Source of the DNA: Eubacterium sp.
Lineage (GTDB): Bacteria; Bacillota; Clostridia; Peptostreptococcales; Anaerovoracaceae
NCBI GenBank assembly: GCA_017533915.1
Contig: JAFWHX010000005.1
Location: 62,001 to 126,000, forward strand
Length of the DNA stretch: 64,000 nucleotides
Reading direction: 5' to 3'
Positions 41,938-51,227 of this stretch are shown here, in pieces. Numbering within the stretch: position 1 is the stretch's first letter; each line of letters begins with the position of its first letter. The position numbers were made by a program, and so were the translations under genes. The notes under the pieces were generated by a model. That model was not told the origin of the DNA. It saw only the letters and a list, made by a program, of their open reading frames with translations, and made no database searches.

Positions 41938-42615
41938 ATGCGTATTCTTGTAGCAGAAGATGAACAGAATATGAATTATGTTCTGAAAAGGCGCCTTACT
42001 AATGACGGTTATACCGTCGACAGCTGTTTTACCGGAACTGAAGCCATGGACTATCTTAACTGTACTGCATATGATGCGGTAGTCCTTGATATTATGCTTC
42101 CGGGAAAAGACGGATTTGAAGTACTGAAGGAACTCCGCGAGAGCGGACAGGACGTCCCGGTGCTGCTTTTGTCGGCAAAAAGTGAAGCCAAAGATATCGT
42201 TAAGGGACTTGATGCCGGCGCGGATGATTATCTTACAAAGCCGTTTGATTTTTCCGAGCTTTCCGCAAGACTCCGGCTCATACTTCGTAAGAAAGTCGAG
42301 CACAGAGGCAATATCTACAGCTGCGGCGGTCTTCAGATAGATACGGCGATAAGACAGGTTACGCGCGACGGAAAGATCATCCGGCTTTCACCGAGAGAAT
42401 ATTCAATTCTGCTTTTTCTGCTCAGAAACAAGGATATCGTGGTCACACGTGAACAGATAGTCGATAATATATACAACATAGATCAGGACATAAGCTCCAA
42501 CGTGATCGACGCATACATACGGCTGCTCAGGAAAAAAGTCGACAGAGATTTTGATGAGAAGCTGATATACACGATACGAGGCATGGGGTATGTCCTCAAA
42601 AGTGAGGAATCATGA
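41938..42615 (+). CDS. OmpR/PhoB-family response regulator
   Basis: The product has 225 residues. A receiver domain (residues 1-118) has the acidic pair (AEDEQN), the phosphoacceptor Asp51 (VVLDIMLPGKDG) and Lys in LTKPFD. A winged-helix DNA-binding domain follows (RLSPREYSILLFLLRNKD, VIDAYIRLLRKKVD, IRGMGYVL). GAGGCGG precedes the ATG, and TATAAT words at 41903 and 41917 may belong to its promoter. It overlaps the histidine kinase gene by four nt (ATGA). Targets are unknown; nearby surface protease genes are candidates only by position. Confidence 0.93.
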   Translation: MRILVAEDEQNMNYVLKRRLTNDGYTVDSCFTGTEAMDYLNCTAYDAVVLDIMLPGKDGFEVLKELRESGQDVPVLLLSAKSEAKDIVKGLDAGADDYLTKPFDFSELSARLRLILRKKVEHRGNIYSCGGLQIDTAIRQVTRDGKIIRLSPREYSILLFLLRNKDIVVTREQIVDNIYNIDQDISSNVIDAYIRLLRKKVDRDFDEKLIYTIRGMGYVLKSEES

Positions 42616-44147
42616 AAAAACCGACGATAGTTCGTTATCTGGGAACACGTACAGTTATCTATTTTGCGATCATGCTGATAGGTATGTGCGTGCTTTTTTC
42701 ATATACGATCAGCAGGGCGCAGCTCGATGCTGCAAAGCAGACGGTCTCCATAGAATCGAGACGGGCCAGCCGCCATATAGTAAAGCTCGACGACGGTACA
42801 CTGGCTGTCGATCAGGAAATGCTTGACGATCTTGAATTCTGCGATATCGCGGTCATCACCTCTGCCGGGGAAATCGTAAGCGGCGACATCCCTGAGGAAC
42901 TGGAAAAGGAATTGTCTGAAGCTCCTGCAGATGAAGGCTTCCGTTCTGTCAGGGCAGATGGAAAAGTATATTACATTTGCGACCACAGAGCCATGCATTT
43001 TCACCGTGAGCATGGAGAACACAGCCGAGGGTCTGGCGGCAAAGCTGACGGAGAACACAGCAGCGGGTCTGGCGGCAAAGCTGACGACATCGGCGGTGCA
43101 GGGACGGAGAAGTCTGATCAAAACCAGACTGGCAATGATCCAGGAGCACCAGAGGACGATCCTGGAGAAATGGACCGGCAGCTGAAGGGTTATTATATAC
43201 GAGCGGTCTTATGCAAAGATGATTTTAAGACTGTGTACCATAATATACAGTTGTTCTTCTACAGCTTTGTGGCTTTGCTCGTAATTGTATTCGTGATAGC
43301 CGGGGTGTGGCTGTATCGAAGAGCCGCTCGCCCTGTCCGCGAGATGTGTGACGACGTGCAGAAGCTTGTCGAGGATCCTGACTATTCCGGACGTGTCGAG
43401 AACACTTCCTTATTCTACGAGACAGAGGTGATGACGAATGCGTACAACAAGCTCATGGACAGAAATGAGAAGCTCATCAGCCAGCAGGAAGAGTTCAACG
43501 AGAATGTGTCACATGAACTGAAGACTCCGATCGCTGTGATCAGGTCTGAAGTCGAGCTGCTGCAGGATCTGTACGGGAAAGAGCTTCCGGAAGAAGCCAG
43601 AGAATCACTTTCAGTGATGCATAAGCAGAGCGACAGGATAAATGCCATGATCACAGAGCTGAGGTATATGGCTAAGATGGACAGGGAGAATTTTGCCCTG
43701 AATAAAGAAGAGATCGCACTCTCAGACATCGCGGAATCAGTCTGTGATGACATAGAGGATGTAACGCTCGGCGGTCGTAAGTTCGCGTATCACTGGGATC
43801 AGGACGACGCTGCCGTCGATGTGGCTCTGGTGATGGTCGCTGTGAGGAATCTCATAATAAACGCTGTGAAATACAGCCCTGAAGGAAGCATTATAGATCT
43901 TTTCTCAGGTACCATAGACGGCATGGCATTCCTCAAGGTGTCGGATAAGGGCGAGGGCATAGCAGAAGAAGATCTGGACAGGATCTTCGAGCCGTATTAT
44001 CAGGTGAAGAGCGAAAGAAATTCAGACGGTTTCGGGCTCGGCCTTGCGCTTACGATGAAGATCGCGGAGAAACACGGCGGAACAGTTACGGTCGATTCAG
44101 AGCAGGGAAAAGGCAGCACCTTTACCCTGATGCTGCCTGTGAAATGA
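42612..44147 (+). CDS. Sensor histidine kinase
   Basis: The product has 511 residues. A transmembrane helix (about 15-35), an extracytoplasmic domain to about 210 and a second helix (LFFYSFVALLVIVFVIAGV) precede a HAMP-like linker. The HisKA site is VSHELKTP (His301). The ATPase part has NLIINAVKYSPEG, DKGEGI and GFGLGLALTMKIAEKHGG. The outer domain contains a 12-residue duplication (GEHSRGSGGKAD, GEHSSGSGGKAD). It is co-translated with the response regulator and ends 8 nt from the convergent sulfotransferase gene. Confidence 0.93.
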   Translation: MKKPTIVRYLGTRTVIYFAIMLIGMCVLFSYTISRAQLDAAKQTVSIESRRASRHIVKLDDGTLAVDQEMLDDLEFCDIAVITSAGEIVSGDIPEELEKELSEAPADEGFRSVRADGKVYYICDHRAMHFHREHGEHSRGSGGKADGEHSSGSGGKADDIGGAGTEKSDQNQTGNDPGAPEDDPGEMDRQLKGYYIRAVLCKDDFKTVYHNIQLFFYSFVALLVIVFVIAGVWLYRRAARPVREMCDDVQKLVEDPDYSGRVENTSLFYETEVMTNAYNKLMDRNEKLISQQEEFNENVSHELKTPIAVIRSEVELLQDLYGKELPEEARESLSVMHKQSDRINAMITELRYMAKMDRENFALNKEEIALSDIAESVCDDIEDVTLGGRKFAYHWDQDDAAVDVALVMVAVRNLIINAVKYSPEGSIIDLFSGTIDGMAFLKVSDKGEGIAEEDLDRIFEPYYQVKSERNSDGFGLGLALTMKIAEKHGGTVTVDSEQGKGSTFTLMLPVK

Positions 44148-44155
44148 TCTTATAC

Positions 44156-45304
44156 TTATTTTTTGACTTTGCCGATCAGAGCTTTCATCGGGTGACGCAT
44201 GTGGTCTATGCGCCTTGTCTGCTTTTCTAGTGCGGATTCCAGCTTTTCTATCCGCTTTTCCAGTTTCTCGATAGTGTACTCTGCAGCTTTGACGCGGCGG
44301 TATAGTAATATGTCGCCGGCTGCCGATGTCAGTATCACATCGTCGAGATACTCGGGATTGTCTTTCTCCCACTTTGGAGGGCAGGAATAGTCTTCTGAAA
44401 AGAGAGGCTTACCGTCGTGTATATAAAGCTCCGCGGCGAGATCATTTCCTTTTTTGAATCGTTCCATGAATGCTGCGCGCTCTTCTTCTGAAAGCGTGGA
44501 GCATTTATATTTTTTACTGGAAAGATCCGAGACCATGTTTACGCGGTCTTTCAGATAGATCTGGTCGCCTATCAGAAGATCGTCCATCTGGTTTATGATC
44601 CTCTTGATCTCGGCGGTGTTCCCGGACAGCCTGCTGTTAGTTGCTTCCTGCGTGATCGTATATTCATCTGTCAGTTCAAGGCCGATCCGGCGCATGAAGT
44701 CCGCGATTATCCCATCACCCTTTACAGCATCATCAAAGCGCACGACGTCAAGGTTTTCCACACCTGCGACATCAGTTATCACTTTCAGAACGTAATAATA
44801 ATTGATATGTTCGAATTCATCAATGAACTGAGCGACATCTCTTGTTTCGGTTATCGTTGATTTGATCTGCTGGTTCCAGTATGACTCCGCGAATACATCC
44901 TGCCTTCTGAGGTACACGATGAGCTTGATCTGGTATCCGTACTCACGGCCGTCATCGATCAGCTGCTTCATCAGGGCAGCCTTATCGTAGAATAATTCAA
45001 GCCACAGTCTCTCTTCAGAAAGTATCACATTAGGATATGACCTGAATATCTCGTGAAGTCTTGCCATGCCTTTGTTGTAGAAATCTTTTTCCTTTTCCCG
45101 GTTCCGCACGTTATGCTTGTTGAAATACGGATGCCCAAGGAAAAGGCCGTTTCTGGTATTGTCCCAGTACGGATAGAAGATCTCGGGGAACATGGGATAT
45201 GTGTATCCCTTTGTTTTCAGCACTTCGTCGTTCTCGGTCAGAAAGTGCTGCAGTGTTGTCGTTGCAGTTTTCTGCGTTCCTATATGAAGGTATAAAGTGT
45301 TCAT
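44156..45304 (-). CDS. PAPS-dependent sulfotransferase-like protein
   Basis: The ATG at 45304 follows GGGAGG by seven nt. The product has 382 residues. LYLHIGTQKTATTTLQHFL is the 5'-phosphosulfate-binding loop that opens sulfotransferases, and KLIVYLRRQDVFAESYWNQQ is the likely 3'-phosphate-binding strand and helix (R and S residues). The C-terminus is a coiled coil (EYTIEKLEKRIEKLESALEK) with a basic end. It would transfer sulfate from PAPS to a hydroxyl or amine of a glycan or lipid. Its divergent neighbours make PAPS and import sulfate, which supports this role. The acceptor is unknown. Confidence 0.8.
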   Translation of the reverse strand: MNTLYLHIGTQKTATTTLQHFLTENDEVLKTKGYTYPMFPEIFYPYWDNTRNGLFLGHPYFNKHNVRNREKEKDFYNKGMARLHEIFRSYPNVILSEERLWLELFYDKAALMKQLIDDGREYGYQIKLIVYLRRQDVFAESYWNQQIKSTITETRDVAQFIDEFEHINYYYVLKVITDVAGVENLDVVRFDDAVKGDGIIADFMRRIGLELTDEYTITQEATNSRLSGNTAEIKRIINQMDDLLIGDQIYLKDRVNMVSDLSSKKYKCSTLSEEERAAFMERFKKGNDLAAELYIHDGKPLFSEDYSCPPKWEKDNPEYLDDVILTSAAGDILLYRRVKAAEYTIEKLEKRIEKLESALEKQTRRIDHMRHPMKALIGKVKK

Positions 45305-45534
45305 ATCTGCCTCCCGGTCCATTTTACTTTAGTGATTATATACGTTCAATATGAAACTGCGGTGAAAGGCGCAGTCTGGAAGCATCCTGGGCGTGCTGGG
45401 AGGCACTTTTCACTTTCGTTTCATTTTGATTTTGTATACTGCTGATATAAAATAAGCTGATTATGCCCTTCTTGCGGCAGTTATGTTTTTATGATCATGC
45501 CGGCAGGGAAGGGCTTTGTCCATGGAGGTGTGTT

Positions 45535-46428
45535 ATGGACCATCTGGACCGTCTGGAAGCAGAGGCGATCTATATCATGCGGGAGGTATCGCAGGAGTGC
45601 GAGAAGCCGGTAATGCTCTACTCGATCGGCAAAGACTCATCGGTCATGCTCCATCTTGCGATGAAAGCTTTCTATCCGGAAAAGCCGCCTTTCCCGTTCC
45701 TTCACATTAATACGACCTGGAAGTTCCATGAGATGATCGAGTTCCGCGACAGAAGAGCGAAAGAGCTCGGCATCGAGATGCTGGAATACATAAATGAAGA
45801 TGGCCTCAGACGCGGCATCAATCCTTTTGATCACGGCGCGTCATATACCGACATAATGAAGACCCAGGCTCTGAAGCAGGCGCTGACCAAGTATGGATTC
45901 ACGGCCGCGTTCGGCGGCGGGCGCCGCGACGAAGAAAAGAGCAGAGCAAAGGAGCGCATATTCTCGTTCAGGAACAGCGAGCAGGCATGGGATCCGAGGA
46001 ACCAGCGGCCTGAGATGTGGAAGCTCTACAACACAGAGATAAACAAAGGCGAGAGCATCCGCGTGTTCCCGATCTCGAACTGGACCGAAGCGGATATCTG
46101 GCAGTACATAAAGCGCGAGAACATTCCGATCGTTCCTTTGTATTTCGCCAAGGAAAGACCTGTGGTGGAACGGGACGGCAACCTGATAATGGTAGACGAC
46201 GACCGCATGCGCCTATATGAAGGCGAGAAGCCTATGATGAAAAAAGTCCGCTTCAGAACGCTCGGCTGCTATCCGCTATCAGGCGGGGTCGAGTCCGACG
46301 CGGAGACGATAGATCAGATAATAGAGGAGACGCTCTCCGCAGCAGAGTCCGAGAGGACGAGCAGAGTTATCGATAAGGACGGCGGAGCGGCGAGCATGGA
46401 GAAGCGTAAGCAGGAGGGGTATTTCTGA
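45535..46428 (+). CDS. cysD: Sulfate adenylyltransferase subunit 2 (CysD)
   Basis: The ATG at 45535 follows GGAGG by six nt. The product has 297 residues. [14 protein letters not shown] is the PP-loop, and [20 protein letters not shown], then WNPR-like and [14 protein letters not shown], match CysD along its length. With CysN it makes adenosine 5'-phosphosulfate from sulfate and ATP, driven by GTP hydrolysis. Its stop overlaps the cysNC start by one base. The 230-nt divergent gap to the sulfotransferase gene holds only AT-rich promoter-like sequence (TTGATTTTGTATACT near 45428). Confidence 0.95.
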   Translation: MDHLDRLEAEAIYIMREVSQECEKPVMLYSIGKDSSVMLHLAMKAFYPEKPPFPFLHINTTWKFHEMIEFRDRRAKELGIEMLEYINEDGLRRGINPFDHGASYTDIMKTQALKQALTKYGFTAAFGGGRRDEEKSRAKERIFSFRNSEQAWDPRNQRPEMWKLYNTEINKGESIRVFPISNWTEADIWQYIKRENIPIVPLYFAKERPVVERDGNLIMVDDDRMRLYEGEKPMMKKVRFRTLGCYPLSGGVESDAETIDQIIEETLSAAESERTSRVIDKDGGAASMEKRKQEGYF

Positions 46429-48254
46429 TGAAAGAACTTCTGAAATTCCTTACATGCGGAAGCGTGGATGATGGCAAGTCGACTTTGATCGGGCACCTTC
46501 TGTATGACGCAAAGCTCCTCTTCGCGGACCAGGAGCAGTCTCTCATAATGGACAGCAAAGTCGGGAGCCGCGGCGGTGAGATCGATTATTCGCTCCTTCT
46601 TGACGGCCTCATGGCAGAGCGTGAGGAAGGGATAACGATCGATGTCGCGTACAGATATTTCACGACGGAGAAGAGAAGCTTCATCGTGGCTGATACGCCG
46701 GGACATACCGAATATACGAGAAATATGGCAGTCGGAGCCTCATTCGCGGACCTCGCGGTGATACTGGTCGACGTGTCGAAGGGGATCCTTACACAGACAA
46801 AGCGCCACGCGAGGATCTCTGCGATGATGGGCGTACGCAGCTTTGTTTTCGCGCTGAACAAAATGGATCTTGTCGACTATGACCAGGACAGATTCAATGA
46901 GCTCAGGCACGACATCAAAGTCCTCTCGGCTGAGTTCGATCTGGATGACGTCAAGATAATACCGGTATCTGCGACGGAAGGTGATAACATAACGACGCCG
47001 TCAAAGAACATGCCGTGGTATAAGGGGGAGACACTTCTCGGCTGGCTCGAGGAGGTCGACGTCACACACGGCAATGACGAAGAAGGTTTTGTGATGCCTG
47101 TCCAGAGGGTATGCCGTCCGGACAGATCATTCAGAGGCTTTGCCGGACAGATCGAATCAGGAGAGATCTCTGTTGGAGATGCAGTGAAGATCCTGCCGGG
47201 AGAGAATACCGCCAGGGTGAGCCGCATACTCGTGACAGATAAAGAGTCTGATAAAGCATCGAACGGCATGGCTGTAACGATCTGTATCGACAAAGAGATA
47301 GACGTATCGAGAGGAAGCGTGTTAGTTAAGGATGCAGAGCCTGAAGTGTCGCGTGTATTCTCGAGCGATATACTCTGGATGGATGACGAGCCTCTTATCG
47401 AGGGACGCGGTTACCTGCTCAAGCTCGGCACGCAGAGGATACCTGCGACAGTGATGAAGATCAGCTGCAAGATCGACGTCAACACGGGTGAGAAGGTCCC
47501 TGCGAAAAAGATCGTAAAGAACGAGATCGCGCAGTGCGACATAATACTCCCGAGGGGAATAGTTCTGGATGCATTCAATAAGCACAGGAGCCTTGGAGAG
47601 TTCATACTGATAGACCGTGTGAGCCATATGACATCAGCCTGCGGTACAGTCAGATACAGCCTGAGAAGGTCTGAGAACGTAAAGTGGCAGGAGCTTGACA
47701 TCACAAGAGATCTCAGAGCGGCGAGCCTGAGGCAGAAGCCTTTGACCATATGGTTCACAGGCCTCTCCGGAGCAGGCAAGTCCACGCTTGCCAATGCCGT
47801 TGAAAAGCGTCTCCATGCTGCGGGAAAGCATACGATGCTTCTCGACGGAGATAATATCAGGATGGGCATAAACAGCGACCTCGGATTCAGTGAGCGCGAC
47901 AGGATAGAGAATATCAGGCGTATCGGTGAAGTGGCGAAGCTGATGAACGACGCGGGGCTGATCGTGCTGACATCGTTCATATCGCCGTTTGTCGCAGACA
48001 GGAGACGCGTCAGGGAGATAATCGGTGATGGAACCTTCATAGAAGTCTACGTTTCTACGCCGATAGAGAAATGCAGAGAGCGCGATGTGAAGGGGCTGTA
48101 TAAGAAGGCAGATAAAGGAGAGATCCCGAACTTCACAGGCGTGAACAGTCCGTATGAGGTACCGGAGAATCCGGAGATAACCATAGATACCAGTGAGATG
48201 GGGCTTGAAGAAACAGTCGATAAGATGATGAAGGCGCTTGAGCAGTATCTGTAG
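46428..48254 (+). CDS. cysNC: Bifunctional CysN-CysC: sulfate adenylyltransferase GTPase and APS kinase
   Basis: The product has 608 residues. The N-terminal 430 residues are a translation-factor GTPase: GSVDDGKSTLIG, DTPGHTEYTRNM and NKMDLVD, followed by beta barrels. From about residue 440 an APS kinase follows: GLSGAGKST (Gly445 on), DGDNIRMGINSDLGFSERDR and GLYKKADKGEIPNFTGV. The fusion activates sulfate to APS and then phosphorylates it to PAPS. No APS or PAPS reductase is visible here, so PAPS may serve sulfation rather than, or as well as, assimilation. Confidence 0.95.
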   Translation: MKELLKFLTCGSVDDGKSTLIGHLLYDAKLLFADQEQSLIMDSKVGSRGGEIDYSLLLDGLMAEREEGITIDVAYRYFTTEKRSFIVADTPGHTEYTRNMAVGASFADLAVILVDVSKGILTQTKRHARISAMMGVRSFVFALNKMDLVDYDQDRFNELRHDIKVLSAEFDLDDVKIIPVSATEGDNITTPSKNMPWYKGETLLGWLEEVDVTHGNDEEGFVMPVQRVCRPDRSFRGFAGQIESGEISVGDAVKILPGENTARVSRILVTDKESDKASNGMAVTICIDKEIDVSRGSVLVKDAEPEVSRVFSSDILWMDDEPLIEGRGYLLKLGTQRIPATVMKISCKIDVNTGEKVPAKKIVKNEIAQCDIILPRGIVLDAFNKHRSLGEFILIDRVSHMTSACGTVRYSLRRSENVKWQELDITRDLRAASLRQKPLTIWFTGLSGAGKSTLANAVEKRLHAAGKHTMLLDGDNIRMGINSDLGFSERDRIENIRRIGEVAKLMNDAGLIVLTSFISPFVADRRRVREIIGDGTFIEVYVSTPIEKCRERDVKGLYKKADKGEIPNFTGVNSPYEVPENPEITIDTSEMGLEETVDKMMKALEQYL

Positions 48255-48336
48255 TGCACAGGTCTGCGCGTAAAAGCGCTGGGAACGTCTGGATGATCAA
48301 ATCATCCTTGTCAGATGCGTTAGGGGGATCTGAGAA

Positions 48337-49368
48337 ATGGACAGGAAACAGATAAAAAAGATCGTGAGCATCATCACGATGCTTGTGCTGGCAGTGAGCA
48401 TGCTCGCATCATGCGGCGGATCGAAGAGCGAGTCAGAAGATGGTACGGTTAAGATAACAAATGTATCATATGACCCGACCCGGGAACTGTACGCAGCGTA
48501 TAATGAGTGGTTTTCAGGCAAATATGAAGAAGAGACAGGAACGAAGGTCGAAATCGTACAGTCGCACGGCGGATCAGGCAGCCAGGCGAGATCTGTCGTA
48601 GAGGGCAGCGACGCCGACGTGGTAACATTGGCGCTTGCGCATGATATAACTCTTATCGAGCAGGCAGGCCTTATAGAGTCAGGCTGGATCGACGAGTTCG
48701 ACAGACAGTCGTCGCCATACACTTCCACGATCGTATTCCTTGTAAGAAAGGGCAACGAAAAGGGAATAGAGGACTGGGACGACCTTATCAAACCGGGTGT
48801 TGAGATCATCACGCCTGATCCGAAATCGAGCGGAGCAGCCTGCTGGAACTTCCTCGCTGCATGGAACTATGCATCAGAGAAATACGGTGACGAAGCAAAG
48901 GTCAAGGACTTTATGTCTAAGCTTTACGGAAACGTCACGGTCATGGATTCAGGAGCAAGAGGATCGACCACAACATTCGTAGAGAACGGCCAGGGCGATG
49001 TACTCGTCTCATGGGAGAACGAGGCGATACAGACTGCGTCAGAATATCCTGACGATTATGAGATCGTTACACCTTCCGTCAGCATCCTGGCACAGCCGAG
49101 CGTAGCTGTAGTAGATGAGAACGCAGGAAAGAACGGGACTGCTGAAGTCGCTCATGACTACCTGGAGCATCTGTACACTGAAGATGCACAGCGTATCATC
49201 GGCGAATACGGATACCGCCCGTCAGATGAAGAGATACTTAAAGAGTTCAAAGAAAAATTCGATCTTGATATAAAGCTCTGCAATATCGATGACTTCGGCG
49301 GATGGGACGCGGCATACGAGAGATTTTTCAAAGACGGCGGAGTCTTTGATGAGATATACGGGAACTGA
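48337..49368 (+). CDS. Sulfate/thiosulfate-binding lipoprotein
   Basis: The product has 343 residues. The leader ends in the lipobox LASCGG, so the protein is anchored outside the membrane. VSYDPTRELYAAYN, then QSHGGSGSQARSVVEG, PDPKSSGAACWNFLAAW and SGARGSTTTFVENGQGDV match Sbp/CysP sulfate-binding proteins. It delivers sulfate to the permease encoded 30 nt downstream. Confidence 0.94.
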   Translation: MDRKQIKKIVSIITMLVLAVSMLASCGGSKSESEDGTVKITNVSYDPTRELYAAYNEWFSGKYEEETGTKVEIVQSHGGSGSQARSVVEGSDADVVTLALAHDITLIEQAGLIESGWIDEFDRQSSPYTSTIVFLVRKGNEKGIEDWDDLIKPGVEIITPDPKSSGAACWNFLAAWNYASEKYGDEAKVKDFMSKLYGNVTVMDSGARGSTTTFVENGQGDVLVSWENEAIQTASEYPDDYEIVTPSVSILAQPSVAVVDENAGKNGTAEVAHDYLEHLYTEDAQRIIGEYGYRPSDEEILKEFKEKFDLDIKLCNIDDFGGWDAAYERFFKDGGVFDEIYGN

Positions 49369-49397
49369 ATACAGTTTGATGATAGGATAACAGCTGG

Positions 49398-51098
49398 ATG
49401 AGGGGAGCGCGCGGACACAGCATAATACCGGGATACGGTCTGACGATGGGGATCACGGTCACCATGATGTCAGTGTTTATTCTGATACCGCTCGCTTCTA
49501 TTTTAGTGTTCTCGACGCACCAGTCGCCGGCGGATTTCGTGTCGGTCGTGACGGATGACGCCGTCCGGAACGCGCTCGTAACGAGCGTGGGATGTGCATT
49601 CATAGCGGCGCTGATAAACTGTTTATTCGGACTCATCATCGCTATGGCGCTCGTGAGGACGGACTTCCCGGGAAAGCGTATACTCGATGGAATGATCGAA
49701 CTTCCTCTCGCCATCCCGACTGCTGTAGCTGGCATCACGCTGAGCAAGCTGTATTCCGATTCCGGATGGATGGGACAGGCGCTCGGTGTATTCGGGATCA
49801 AAGTCTCATATACTCATCTCGGGATCATCGTCGCTCTTATATTCGTCGGGATACCTTTTACGGTGAGGACGGTCCAGCCTGTGCTGGAGAAGCTGAGTCC
49901 GTCGTATGAAGAGGCGGCGTTCACGCTGGGCGCAGGCCGTGCGTACACATTAAGGCGCGTAGTGCTTCCGGAGATCATGCCGGCACTTCTAACGGGATTC
50001 AGCCTGGCGTTCGCAAGGGGGATCGGTGAATACGGAAGCGTCATATATATTTCAGGAAACAGCGCCAAGAATAAGACTCAGGTGATATCATATGTCATAA
50101 TGCAGAAGCTCAACTACTTGGACTATGCAAGTGCGACAGCGATCGCGCTTATCATGGTCGTGATATCGTTCATCATGCTTCTGATCATAAACGCAGTCGC
50201 TGTCTATCAGGCAAAAAAGACTGAGTCGGACTACGTTGCGACAGCTGGAAAAGCATCAGCGCATGACGACGGTATCATGGGTAAAGTCTTTGCCTGCATA
50301 TCTGTTATATTTGTTTTCCTCATGCTGGTGATGCCGCTGATCTCGCTGCTCCGGAACGCTTTTTCAAGAGGGCTGGGATTCTACACATCATCACTTTCGA
50401 CTGATTTCTTCAGATCTGCGCTTGCGGTCACTGTCATGGCCGCAGTGATCGCGCTGGCGGTGAACACATTCTTCGGACTTTCAGCAGCATGGCTTCTCAC
50501 ACGCTTTTCATTCCGTGGCAGGCAGGTGCTTGCGGCGCTTATCGATATTCCGTTTTCAATCTCTCCGGTAATAGCGGGTCTGTCATATATCATGACGTTC
50601 GGAAGGCTCGGCTGGGCATACCCTGCGCTTGAGTGGATAAACTCGACTTTCGGGACAGACATCCAAATCGTATTCGCGCTTCCGGGAGTCGTGCTGGCTA
50701 CGATATTCGTGACGTTCCCGTTCGTGTCAAGAGAGCTTATTCCTGTAATGAACTCAGTTGGCACGGCCGAGGAAGAAGCCGCCGCCATGATGGGAGCTCC
50801 GGGTATGACGATATTCAGGCGCATTACATTCCCGCACATCAAATGGCCGCTGATATACGGCATGATCCTCTGCACAGCCAGAGCTCTTGGCGAGTTCGGC
50901 GCGGTAAGCGCGCTGTCGAAGACACGCGGGGAGACATTCACACTTCCGCTTGAGATAGACGCGCTGTACATGGACGGGAGCGCAGAATCGATAACAGCAG
51001 CATTCGCAGTATCATCAGTACTCGTCGTGATGGCAGTGGTACTGCTCGTCCTTAGAAACATATTCGAGCATAAAGAAGAGAAAAAGCAGAACTCCTGA
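49398..51098 (+). CDS. Fused CysT-CysW sulfate ABC transporter permease
   Basis: The product has 566 residues, about twice one permease. Two halves of about six helices each carry an ABC permease EAA loop: EEAAFTLGAGRAYTLRRVVL and EEAAAMMGAPGMTIFRRITF. The first half resembles CysT (YSDSGWMGQ), the second CysW (LALG-like ARALGEFGAVS). In most bacteria these are separate genes; here the sequence is one open frame with a hydrophilic linker (residues about 275-295). It works with the binding protein and the CysA ATPase. Confidence 0.92.
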   Translation: MRGARGHSIIPGYGLTMGITVTMMSVFILIPLASILVFSTHQSPADFVSVVTDDAVRNALVTSVGCAFIAALINCLFGLIIAMALVRTDFPGKRILDGMIELPLAIPTAVAGITLSKLYSDSGWMGQALGVFGIKVSYTHLGIIVALIFVGIPFTVRTVQPVLEKLSPSYEEAAFTLGAGRAYTLRRVVLPEIMPALLTGFSLAFARGIGEYGSVIYISGNSAKNKTQVISYVIMQKLNYLDYASATAIALIMVVISFIMLLIINAVAVYQAKKTESDYVATAGKASAHDDGIMGKVFACISVIFVFLMLVMPLISLLRNAFSRGLGFYTSSLSTDFFRSALAVTVMAAVIALAVNTFFGLSAAWLLTRFSFRGRQVLAALIDIPFSISPVIAGLSYIMTFGRLGWAYPALEWINSTFGTDIQIVFALPGVVLATIFVTFPFVSRELIPVMNSVGTAEEEAAAMMGAPGMTIFRRITFPHIKWPLIYGMILCTARALGEFGAVSALSKTRGETFTLPLEIDALYMDGSAESITAAFAVSSVLVVMAVVLLVLRNIFEHKEEKKQNS

Positions 51099-51112
51099 GC
51101 ACACCTGCTCTA

Positions 51113-51210
51113 TATGGAAGCAGAGTGGCAAGGAGAAAGATGTTCTGTATGGAAGCAGAGTAAGAAAGAGCAAAAAGCTGTTCCGTATGGAAGCAGTGTG
51201 GGAAGGAACA
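51113..51210 (+). repeat. Three direct repeats between permease and CysA genes
   Basis: TATGGAAGCAG occurs at 51113, 51148 and 51186 (35 and 38 bp apart), in a 130-nt intergenic spacer. Confidence 0.75.
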
Positions 51211-51227
51211 GAAAGAAAGGTCGCAGT

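Noticed and set aside
45323..45534. Riboswitch or T-box upstream of cysD
   Set aside because: I could not find a conserved core or a terminator hairpin in this short gap.
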